A stretch of 64,000 nt of DNA from Cladocopium goreaui (taxonomy: Eukaryota; Sar; Dinophyceae; Suessiales; Symbiodiniaceae), in assembly GCA_947184155.2 (NCBI GenBank), contig CAMXCT020001553.1, forward strand, positions 1-64,000, read 5' to 3'. The notes under the pieces are model-generated. The model had not been told where the DNA came from and ran no database searches. It saw nothing but the letters and a program-made list of their open reading frames with translations. This document shows, one piece after another, positions 44,901-56,900 of this stretch. Each line of letters begins with the position of its first letter. Position 1 is the first letter of the stretch. The translations under genes were made by a program, and so were the position numbers.

Positions 44901-47900
44901 CACTCTTCATCTCGGAGATTCATCTCGTTTTCTTCAGATGGGAAGAGTAGACCGGGTAAGAGGGAAGTGCTGCTGGCAGTCTGCCGCCCCATCTTGGCGC
45001 GCATCGCTCACCACACAGGGACTCACTTTCGCGGGACGATGACACTTCCAGCTTTCTTGGAGGTGTATCTACAAATCAAAGTGGCGCCACCGAACCTGAG
45101 GAACCATATCAAGATCATAGTCAGAGTTGGTTTGAGCAAATGATATGCCTGAACCAGAATAACCTTACATCAGGAATGATGCAAGAAATCCTTGAATTGG
45201 CTACATGGACTACATGGATGTGTTCATATGTGTCGCCAAAAAGCCAGCAGCTTGAAGAGGAAGTATCTCTGAATCATACCTTAGATTCGGGACTCGAGTT
45301 CCTAAACTTGGATGATCTCAGCGTCTTAGCTTTCATCTGATATCAAGCAAATAATCTAGCCACGATTTGCCAAGTGTAGAGCATGTGCAATGGATGTCAA
45401 CACTAGTTTGAATTGGTTGTATTCGTTGCACGTTCTGTGATCTTGACAGCGAGGGGAAGGGAAGCAATCACAAGTTCGGAAGGGCTCATCCGACTCATGT
45501 TTTCGTCTTTGGATGTATTGAGCACAAGATGCAATTTCATCTCCTCGTAGTCCTTGACACAGTCCTTGGCATAGTTTTTCTGGTTGTTCTCGTCCTTCTT
45601 TGGATCTGTCACATGTCGCAGCCAGTTCACTAGATGCACCTCAATGAAGCGGCAATAAAGGCCAGCAAAAAGCCAGAGCCAAAAGACAAAGATCACAAAG
45701 CCGCACCTGAGCAAAAATCATCAACAGAGCCGGCTTGCTGTCCAAAAAGCATTTAGACATGTTCAATTGATTCACGGTTGACCCACTGTGAATCTGCAGT
45801 GTGGGAGGGGAAGATTTACATGAATCCTTTCTTGGCATTTTGTTTGGTGCACATTGCAGAATATTTTGACAGGAAGAAGGCTACATCCGTCTATCCATAC
45901 TTGCACAACTCTGCTTTGAATGAGTTAGCCCAACATCTAATGCCTCCGTGCAATTTGACCCCAACTCAAACCTGCTGGTGAAAGTGTTGCTCGGACCAGC
46001 CAAAACCAAGAAAAATACAAAAAGCAAGTGTGAGACAGTTGCGATGTAATTGGACCACGACCCCTAGTCGGCCGTGTCCTTTTCTGCCTTTTTTGATCTT
46101 GTTCATGTTTTCATGTAAACTTCCAGACTTGTCACATGCTATGCTAGTGGCCTTTACTTGTGTGCGTGCTCTGCTACGTTACTTATCTCTTCTTGGGGTG
46201 GGGTGGGGTGGAGTAGGGTGGGATGTTAACGTTCATAGACACGTCCACACTTGTCACATGCTATGCTAGTGGCCTTTACTTGTGTGTGTGTGCTCTGCTA
46301 CGTTACTTATCTCTTCTTGGGGTGGGGTGGGGTGGGGTAGGGTGGGATGTTAACGTTCATAGACACGTCCACACTTGTCACATGCTATGCTACGCTGCAT
46401 GCCCTTTCCTTCATTCTACATAATCAAAGGAAGTTTAGAAGTCAAACTTCCGACAATATTGGCAGATGAAAAGCAGAGATGGAAAGGGTCAGAGGGAAGA
46501 GGAGAGTAAAGCGAGAAGATCAGAGAAGAGAAAGAGTCAGAAGAAAGAAGATGCAGATGCGCGAAAAGGTAGGAAAGTCGCGAAACACTGTTTTTCAATG
46601 ATTTGTGGCTCCGGAGGGTCGAAAAGTAGGCTCGCTAAAGCGGCGGGTGCGGAGCCATCTGGCCAGATGAGAGATGAAAAATTGCCCGCCGTTGTGGCGC
46701 GAAGCACATTTCGAAGTCAAAATGTACAAAACACACAATTGTCGGACCACTTTTGGAAGTTGAGATGTCGAAAAAGTGCACGCCGTTGTGGCGTGAAGCA
46801 CATTTCGAAGTCAAAATGTTAAAAACACCAGGGGTTCAGACCACTTTTGGACGTTGAGATGTCGTTCCGCGTGGCAGGTGCAAGGGATTGTGGATCTTGT
46901 CAAAAGTGGGCAAAACGTGAGGGTTTTGTAGCATTTTCAACTACAACCACCACTACACCACACTACACTCCAATACACTACACTACAACTACAACTACAC
47001 CTTCACTACATTACACTACACTACACTCCACTACACTACATTCAACTACATTCAATTACTCTCAATTACACTACACTACACTACACTACACTACACTACA
47101 CTGCACTTTGCTACACTGCACTACACTACACTACACTACATTCCACTACGCTACATTACAATACATTACACTCCACTACACTCCACTACACTACATTACA
47201 CTACACTACACTACATTCCACTACACTACACTACATTACACTACACTACACTCCACTACGTTACACTACAACTACACTACACTACAACTACACTACAACT
47301 ACACTACACTACATTACACTACACTACATTCCATTACACTCCACTACACTACACTCAATTGCACTACATTACGCTACACTACACTACACTAACTAGAACT
47401 ACAACTACAAGCTACAACAACAACAACAACAACAACGACGACGACGACAACAACAACAACAACAATAACAACAATACTACATTTACACTACGCTACACTA
47501 CACTACACTAATTACACTACACTACACTACACTCCACTACACTACACTCAATTACACTACACTACACCTACAACTACAACTGCAACTGCAACTGCAACTA
47601 CAACAATACTACATTTACACGACGCTACACTACACTGCACTAATTACACTACACTACGCTACACTACACTCCACTACTACACTACACTCAATTACACTAC
47701 ACTACACCTACAACTACAACTGCAACTGCAACTGCAACTACAACAATACTACATTTACACGACGCTACACTACACTGCACTAATTACACTACGCTACGCT
47801 ACACTACACTCCACTACTACACTACACTGAATAACACTGCACTACACCTACACTGCAACTGCAACTACACTAATGACATTACACTACACTATATTACACT

Positions 47901-50900
47901 ACGTCACACTAACTACAACTACAACTATATAAGACTACACTACACTACACTACAATAATTACACCACACTGCACTACACGACAGAGAGAGAGAGAGAGAG
48001 ATAGATGGATGCATAGATAGATAGGTGGGTAGGTAGGTAGATGGTCAGAGAAAGAGGCAGAAAGAGAGAGAAAGAGAAGAGACCTCAACCACCTTTCGGT
48101 CCATCAGTGGCTTCGCTCTGCCATCCGCGATTCACAACAACCAACCTCTCCTAGAGGTTTCCTATTTTTGAAACTTCCGCCACCGCCTTGCGCGGTACTA
48201 CTGGTATGTGAAAAGGCCTATTCATTCTCTTGTACGTTCGGGCGAAGGTGGCGATAGCTGCTGGGGCCATGTAAACCAAGCGCATTCTTGGCACAGTTGT
48301 GCAAAGCCAAACAAGTCCGCTGAGTCGAGGTCATGGAAGAAAAAAATGAAAGTGTCACGCAGATGATGTGCCCGAAAAAAGTAGACAACGAAGATATCAA
48401 AATCGATACGGCGCCACAGCGCCACGAGCATTTTCAAGGCAGAATGCAGTTTGTGCCACAGCTGTCTGAGGGTCGTGCACCATGTAGTTACTTACAGTTC
48501 TTACAGTTCTTACAGTTCTTACAGTTCTTACAGTTCTTACAGTTGCATGCACGGCACGAATTGTTATTGTAGGCACCCGTCGGATTGCGCATGCTAAAGG
48601 CTCCAGAGATGTCACCAGCTGCCACGAAGAGCTCGTGTATGGGGTATTGGAACAAGTAGACCTGGCCGATAGGCAAACAAAATGCCTAAAATTGCCATAT
48701 TCTCCCGTGACTTTGGAAAACATGCGCTGGTTTGCGACCTGAATTCCACAATCCCTATTCAACGCAGCCTATGCTCTTCGGTGAAACATGAAGGCAACGC
48801 CGGATTAGCGAATAACATCCAGTAATCCCAGTGATCCCAGTGTTCCAGCGACATCGGTAACAATCCAGTGTATTATGTGTATTCAACTTGTATTCAACGT
48901 GTATTCTACTTGTATTCAACTTGTATTCACGTATTTTCACGTATTGTTCCTATTCTTCCTCAGTTTTAAATCTGAGTGAGTCACGGGCTTTGACAGTCCA
49001 AGAAACTCAAAGACGCAGGACAAAACAAGTGATTATAGAAAGGGGTGCAGAAAGGACACAAAAGTAGCAGCGGTTTTTGCACGGCGCATAGCTGTGCACA
49101 GCTGTGGCCTCAAAGCTGAATTCGCCCAAGGCCACCAGAGCTTCATGCCGCAGCAGCCGCACTACTAGGCTTTGGCACCCAGCTGGAGCTGGAGCTGCAG
49201 ATGCCAAGAAGGCAGCGAATAGAGGTCCCAGGGCGTGGCCAAAGAATGGCTCCCAGCCCTGGTCCGACATATCCGACATGTCGAACAAAGTGTGCAGAAA
49301 CCAAGATAGATCAAGATAGGTTGACGTTGATTGAATGACATTGAATTACATTTCAAGCACAGAATTGTGATAGGTTGTGATATAAGACTCATTTGACAGG
49401 AAACAATAGGCCTCCCGAGCACCAGACGACGGCACAAGGAAGCAGCACAGTCCAACTAGCAGCATGCAGCCATCCGCCAACTTGCCAGATCCATTGCCTG
49501 TGATTTGCGTGAACACTGTCCCACTTGGTTTGCATCATGTTCCTCGAATTGTTTATACAATTATTCCACAACAAAATCTATGACCCCAACATGCTAGTCT
49601 TTGCTCTCATTGTAGTCTGCACTACAACTCCCATGGCCGTTGTAGGAATTTAAGAAGTTGAGCATTTTCAAAAGATGTGATCTGGTTGTGAATTGATATT
49701 GGAATTGAGGATTGAGGTTTCTGATGTCAGCATCTTCATGGGCGAACAAGCTCACCTCCGCGAGCAATGTCAGCTGCAACTGCGCCCAAAGCAAAGTCTG
49801 CAATTTGGGAAGGCGGCCAAATGTAGCCTGACAAAAAGGCGGGAGCAAAGTAAGACAACATGATCCTATCACCATGACTCGGACGCAAAATGAAGGCAAG
49901 CAACTCCAAATGCCCTGCGTGTTGGTGAGCCAAAACCTTGGTCCAAGTGTCAAAAAAAGCCTACCACGCATCCGACACAAATTGAGGACAGAAACGACAA
50001 GAAGAAAGGGGGTGTGGATTTCTGCCGCGTGTTTCGCGATGTAGTTTCCCAGTGGCAAATGATAAACAAGAAGACTCAACAAACACAAAAATAGAACTCG
50101 GGACAAGAGAGCACAAAGTGCCGGGATCATATACGTTTGGCAGAAATTCATAAGAACTGGAACTGGGTGAAGAAAATGCATACTAGATAACAGAATTATA
50201 TATTATATATATAACAATATGTAACAGAAGAAATGAAGGAATGACAAAGCAAGCATAGGGACAAGACAAAGAGCCCGCAGGGAAGCGAAGGACGCGTGTT
50301 TGGGGGGGGGAAGAACACAGCCATAAGGACAATGGCAACGCCACTCAATCACCCCAAAGTTTTATCATGGTTTACAGCTACCAGTACTTGTCGTTGCAGG
50401 GCCCCATGTTTTAAAACCACGGAAACATTGGGAAGCCTTGCCTGCATTTCCATCGACTCAACTCCAAACAAAAGTGGTTGCTTTGTGTTTGTTTGAAATT
50501 TATATACTTATATACTTATATACTTATATACTTATATACTTATATATTTATATACTTATATACTTATATACTTATATATTATATACTTATATACTTATAT
50601 ACTTATATACTTATATACTTATATACTTATATATTTATATACTTATATAACATACATTTAATAATTATATGTATATATATGTTATATATATATGATATGT
50701 ATATGTGAACGGAGAATATGCAACTCGCTATTTTAGCAGCGGTGTTCTTGAGCCAAAGGTTGGCGTAGCAACTAGTGAGAACCCTATATCCCGTCACCCC
50801 TCCTGTACAGAGGCTGGGATTTTCCTAAGCTGATGTACACTCATTCCAAAGCCTTTGCAGCTTCGGCTCTACCATGAGAGTACTCGAACCCCATGCTTTG

Positions 50901-53900
50901 CATGTGTCTTTCCATCTCATTCGCAGGTAAACCTTTGGTGCACAAATCAGCTACGTTCTGCTTTGTCGGGATCTTCACCAGTTCGAATTCATGTAGTGCA
51001 AGCTTTTCTTGCACCCACAGCACCCACAGAAAGCGAGTTTGAACATGCCGTGAGCGGCCTAAGCCCTGACGGTTACATGTTCCCAGCGCAGCGGATGAAT
51101 CTGTGTGCACTTTAAGTTTTGGTTGTAGGCCCCATCCTCGCAAGATCTCCTGTAGCGACATTCCGATGGAAACTCCTCGAACGATCGAGTAGTATTCCGC
51201 TTCACCGGAACTCAAGCTGATCGTGCTCTGAAGAGTGCTCGAGGCCTTCACCGTGTGGCGGCCAAAGGTTGCCACAAGTCCACTTGTTGAGCGCCTTGTA
51301 AGAAGACACCCAGCGAAGTCGGAGTCCACGTACATGTGGATCGTGTCAGCAAACTTCTGGCGACCAAACTTCAAAAGTACACGTGGTTTCCCTTTCAGAA
51401 ATCTCACCAAGCGTTTCAGATCCTGAAAGTCAGATTCTTTGGGCTCATGCATTCTTCTTGATAGGCATTTCACTGCCTCCGCGATGTCAGGTCTGTCCTG
51501 TGCCACATACGACGCTCTCATCACCAGAGACCGGAAGAAACTTACACGGTCCGGTGTGATGGTCGGGGTGGTCAACTTCAAGTTGGCCTCCGTGGCTGAC
51601 ATTTTCTCAGATGGTGTCTTGACTGGCTTACAGTTTTCCATTTCTAGATCTCGTACCATCTGGTCAACGTGGCGGGGATCCGCCTCATAGGATACAGAGC
51701 CTTCCTGCTCGTTGTAGGTCACGATTCGATTGAGCACTGCGAACTGCTGATGCCGTTCTCCAGGACCGATCGATCCATCGACCCGCAGATCATATTTGGA
51801 CCTCAAGGTGTCCTCAAGGTATTTCTGTCCAGCATCATCAAGCACCACGAAGTCATCTCCGTGTACAAGAACTCGAATACCACCGTAACCTTCATGGTAA
51901 AAGCAGGATGGCCAAGCTTGATTCTTGGCAAAACCAGCTCGGATGAGAAGTTCTGTATATGATCTTTGCCAGATCGCTGATGCATCGCGTGTTCCATACA
52001 TGCTCTTAACGAGCTTGCCACAAAACCCTTCTTGTTGATCTCCTTCAGGTAACTGCACGAAGATATCACGCTCTGCCTCTCCATAGAAGTGAGCGCGTGA
52101 TATGTCAAGAAGACGAACTTTCAGTGCATTGCCAGACTTGGATCGTCTCAAAGTCACCATAAGCGATAGAAGCAATTTCAGCGATTCCAAAGGCGGCATC
52201 GAACTGAAGGACGCATAGTCCGGAATGAAGTCAGCATTGCTGGCCCGTTTGATCTCTCTACAGACCAGACGTGACCTGTAGTTGGGGTGTGTTGCATCCC
52301 CTTTGTTTCTGTCAATCCATTTCATGGTGATGACCGGTTTTCCAGACTGTTGGGCTTCTGTGAGTGGAACTTTGATATAGATACCCTGTTTGTGTACCCA
52401 TGCTAGTTCTTCTTGTCGAGCAGCTCTGACCTTGTCAACATCCAAGACAGCACCGGAGTGTGCGTCAAGCACTGGCTCCACGATGGTGTCATCGCTGTCG
52501 GGCAGCTGCTTCCAAAACTCCTCCTCTTCATTGATCACAGGTCCAGCATCGGGTACTGGGCCATGTGAAAGTGAGTGTAGTTCTCCATCACATTCCAGTT
52601 GGCGCCTAATGGCCTTGAGAATTGCGTGGACAAGCTTTGGTGGGTATTTCTGGGCAGCTCGGGCTCGTCCATCAACAAGATGTACATGGCGGTGCCAAAC
52701 TTTGCCTTCTTTGTTTGAACAGCACCCTTGTAGGGGCTGTGCCAGGATTGGAGAGTTCGTGAGCCAGGTAGTTTCTTTCTTCACTGACCCTTCACCTTGG
52801 CCATCGGCGGCCTTCATTCCCCCACGGCACATTGGTCCAGTGACCTCATACACCCGTTCATCTGCCCTCAGTCTCTTCACAGCTCTCTCTTCCCACGAAG
52901 CGGCCCCTTTAGGGTGCTCATGGTAGAAGTACCTTCCAGCATTCATTTGATGCTCATACGCTGAAACTGCCGTGCGCAGATGTTTGCGACCATCTTTTAG
53001 TCTCTGCGCTCGAACTTCAGGTGAAACATTGCCCTTCGCATCCACAATGCTTTGCAGCTTCGAGAATGGCCCACAGGGAGGTGAGCCGCCGAGGAACTCT
53101 GGTTTCTCATAGTCAAGCAGTTGAAACAGATCACGAATGTGTTCATCTTTACTCAAGTCCCAGTGAGTTCCATCACCACGCTTTGTCTCCAAGTCAATCG
53201 AGAAGCCAGGTGCTAGCCCGACCACTTGGGCTTGTGCAGCCACACGCGGTGGAGAGAAGATCTCAGCAACCTTCCCTTTTGCGATCACATCTTTGAGCAA
53301 GGAACACAGATGTAGCATCTCCTGGTTTGTCTCAGGACTTGTTGGTGCAGCGGCAGCACCTTCCGGAACACCAGATGAAGCATCCGGTGCCGGTGGTCCG
53401 GCTGACCCTGAAGCCTGAGCTGAAGATTCATCGTCAAGATCTTCAACGTCGACTTGTGAACTCCTTTTCTCTCCTCGGGATTGTTCTTGTTTCTGCCTCT
53501 TTGGGCTTCCTTCTCTTTCTTGTTCTCTCTGTCTGAGTTCTCCACGAAAATCGGTGTCGACCAGTGGTTCACCAACAGCCTCACTTGCATCCATTTCCGC
53601 ATCCAAAGGAACACGGTCTTGCAAGACTGGTTGTTCAACTTCCCCTCCTGGGACAACTGGTGGTGCAGCTTCACCACCTTCTGCCCCACCACCCTCAGGC
53701 GGTGCAGCCGCGCCTCTTGGGCGCCTGCCTTGTGCAACTCTCTCTCTCGCTCTTTTGATCCTTTCTTGACCTTCTGGAGTCTTGTCAAGTTCGATCTGGA
53801 TTCTTTGTCTGCACTCAGCATTGTGAGCTCGGCTTGGCATCTCAAGTATTGCTGCTTCACATCCAGGACACAAAGGTGTGTGCCCATGCTTTTCCAAGTC

Positions 53901-56900
53901 ATTCTTGGTGACATAGAGGTTCCTTGGGATCACTTCTTGCACTGCAGGCCTTTCACGAGGCGCTGCAACATCGGGAAGGGCGATCCTCAGTCCACCATGT
54001 TCTCGTTCTTGCAACCTCCAAGGAAGGCCACGTAGCGAGTCAAACTGATCATGTTTGAACTGATCGTCAGGTGGGTGTCGATGGATCGAGTTCCCCTTCA
54101 TGATTCCACGTTCCGTCATGACAAAGACGTCTGAATTTCTGTTTCCAGTTCCAACGTACATCCCAATGGATACCCTTGGAGCAAGGTCATTTCTCTTGCC
54201 CCCACGATTGGCCCTCGGCCTATACAGGATGCTTTCACCGAACCTCACAAGCGGAATCCGCCATTTTCGTCCATAGGTCCGCTCAAAAGCGGTCTTTCCA
54301 TCAGTACCTACTCGGTATCTCGTCAAGAGAAAGGCAGCATGCCGCGGGAGCCAAACCAAAAGTGGATGGCCCGGATCTACCTTCCTTTCCAGCTTGAACT
54401 CCAGGTCGCTGAGGAGAGCACGACATTGTCGTTTTATCTCTCGCACTCCCACTTCGATAAACCCATTGGCTTGATGGTCTTCTACTGGGGTTTCCACCAA
54501 GTGCACTTCGATGTGGGTCTTTATCTCCTTAACCTTCTGTTTAAGGGATACCAAGGAGGGTTCACCGTCAGACTTAAGGATTACCTTATTAAAACCAGCA
54601 TCATCCAAAACTCCCCCAAGCCACGCGATTGCGAACGCATCCGCCCCTTTTCCCGGGAGAACGCTCGCCCAAAATCTCTTGGTCTTGTGGCACTTCACCA
54701 CAATGCTCGGAAGGGTCGCCTCATCCGCAACCTGGTCCTGGTTCATATAGAAGTAGTCCAGGCTCAGTGTGGGCAACTGCGTTTCTGGCTCATCAAGTTC
54801 CTTAGGCACATGGCGATCAGCAGTCACACGTGCCCTTTTGCAGTGCAAGCACCAGCTCCGATGGACAACATGTCCAGTGCTTTCATGTTCGTCAACTTCA
54901 GCTTGGGATGGTTGATGTGGTTCTTTCTTCACAATGGCTTTCCTCTGTTCTTCACCGATTTCCAAATCAACTTCATCTTCAAAGGCATCTGCTCCGGCTG
55001 AAGCAGCTGGAACATCGCCTGAGGACCCTGCTCCGGCCGAAGCGGCTGAAACATCGCCTCCATCTTCCATGGCATCGGCTCCGGCTGAAACAGCTGGATC
55101 CTCACCAACAGCGTTGATTTGTGGTCTTACTCCTCTTGAGGATGCCCCTGAAAAGGTGACACCCAATAGTCCAACACATAGATGCCTCGGCGATTGTGCA
55201 CAATGGGCATTGAATCGCCATAATCTCGGATCAGATCTTTCATGGCCTTCGAATAGGCCCGTCCCGCAGGAGTGTTTCTTGGGATCAATCTCCCCGAAGA
55301 TGGTCCAAGGGCGATGTGGTAGTTCTTGGCGATCTCGGAACCTGAAAGAAGTGGCCGATGCACATCTGCAACTCGGCAATCGATTGGGATCTTGTTGCCA
55401 GATTCGTCGTATCCCACCAGCTTCACACTTCCCTGATCTTCGATGGGTTCCGCATTGGCTGCCTTGTAGCTTGCTCCATTGGACTCGCTCCTCGGGTAGT
55501 CCTTGGCGAAGTCAAGTGGTACTGCAGTGATGGCAGCACCGGTGTCGATGTTCAACTCTGCTCGTTCCCATTTTCGCCAGTCGTCAGAGGCCCCCAAGCT
55601 GTAGACTGCAGCAGGAGCCGATCCAGCTCCACCATCGGGGTCTCCTCTGCCTGGTCGGTCTCGAGGCTCATCAGGCTCTTCGATGTAGACCTCTTCCATT
55701 TCATCATCATCTTCATCTGCGTTCACTTCAGTGTTTTCCTTCAGAACCAAGGCTGGTCGGTTCTTCCTCGCCATCTTGCGCGCCACATTGCGGTTGCGAT
55801 TCTTCTTCACCCTGTACCCAACGCTTCGAACACGCTTGGTCATGGGTTTCTTCTTGGGGTCCTTCTGCAGCAACTTGGCCTCGTCGTCCGGGAACTGCCT
55901 CAAGGTTTTCCGCTCTTCCGCTGAAAACTCTATCACTGTGCTCTGACCAGCTTTGCCCACAACCACCGTCTCGATGCCCGCATCCAAGTTGTCTTCATCC
56001 TCGATTCTCACTATGCCTTCTGGATTTTCTGGGTTGTCAAAGCGTTCATGCCATTCTTTGTCAAGTCGAATCCTTTCAGCCGCACGTGCCTTGACTCCTC
56101 CTCGTCGGTGGACGATTGCACGTCTTCTCAAACGTTCATTTCTCCAGGCCACATTGTGTGCAACACCTTTGGCAATCTCGGCATGGTATCTCGAGTCGTG
56201 GAAAGAAGGATCGCTGATGTTCTGCTTTGTGATGTGCGGTGCCTTGACAGATCTAGTCCTCAAAGCCGCTAACATCGCATCTGCCTGGCCATCTCCTGAA
56301 CCAGGATCTTCTTCTTGGACTTTGCGGATTTGTGAACTCAGCGCAGCCTTCAGCATCTGGACAAGTCGAGAACCTGAAGTCGAAGCTGCCGATGATGCCT
56401 TGACAGGTGGTGGTGGCTTCACCTGAGAGCTTTGCCATCCCGGTGGTGGACATGGCGGAGTCTTGGGTGAAGCTACTTGGCTTTGCCATCCTGGTGGTGG
56501 TCCTGGTGGAGTCTTGGGCGAGGCTATCGGCTGTTGTGGAGGTGATGCAGGCCATGCTATAGGTGTCGGTGGTGTCTTTGGCAAAGGTGTAGAGCTACGA
56601 AGAAGTTCTTCTGGAGTCTGTGGCCCATGCCTCAACCTTCTCCTTGGTGGTGGTGTCATCGAAGTCATTCGAAAGCGTCGGAGTGCTGACTCCGGAGTGA
56701 CTGGCCCTGATCTGCTTGCTTTGCCTCTCTTTGGTGTTGAGCTCTTTGGACTTCTGCCCCTCTTGGGTCTTCCCTGTGGCGTTCGAGGTGCCTTGGAAGA
56801 CGCGGACTTGGATGTAGTGGTCTCGTGCTCGGTGACCTCCTCCAGTCGAAGCGACCGAAGGGGTCTTGAGCCACTCGATCCACTCGGTCCATCATAGTCG

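Noticed and set aside
46847..47392. 181-codon Thr/Tyr/His-rich ORF
   Set aside because: Translation of the (ACTAC)n array.
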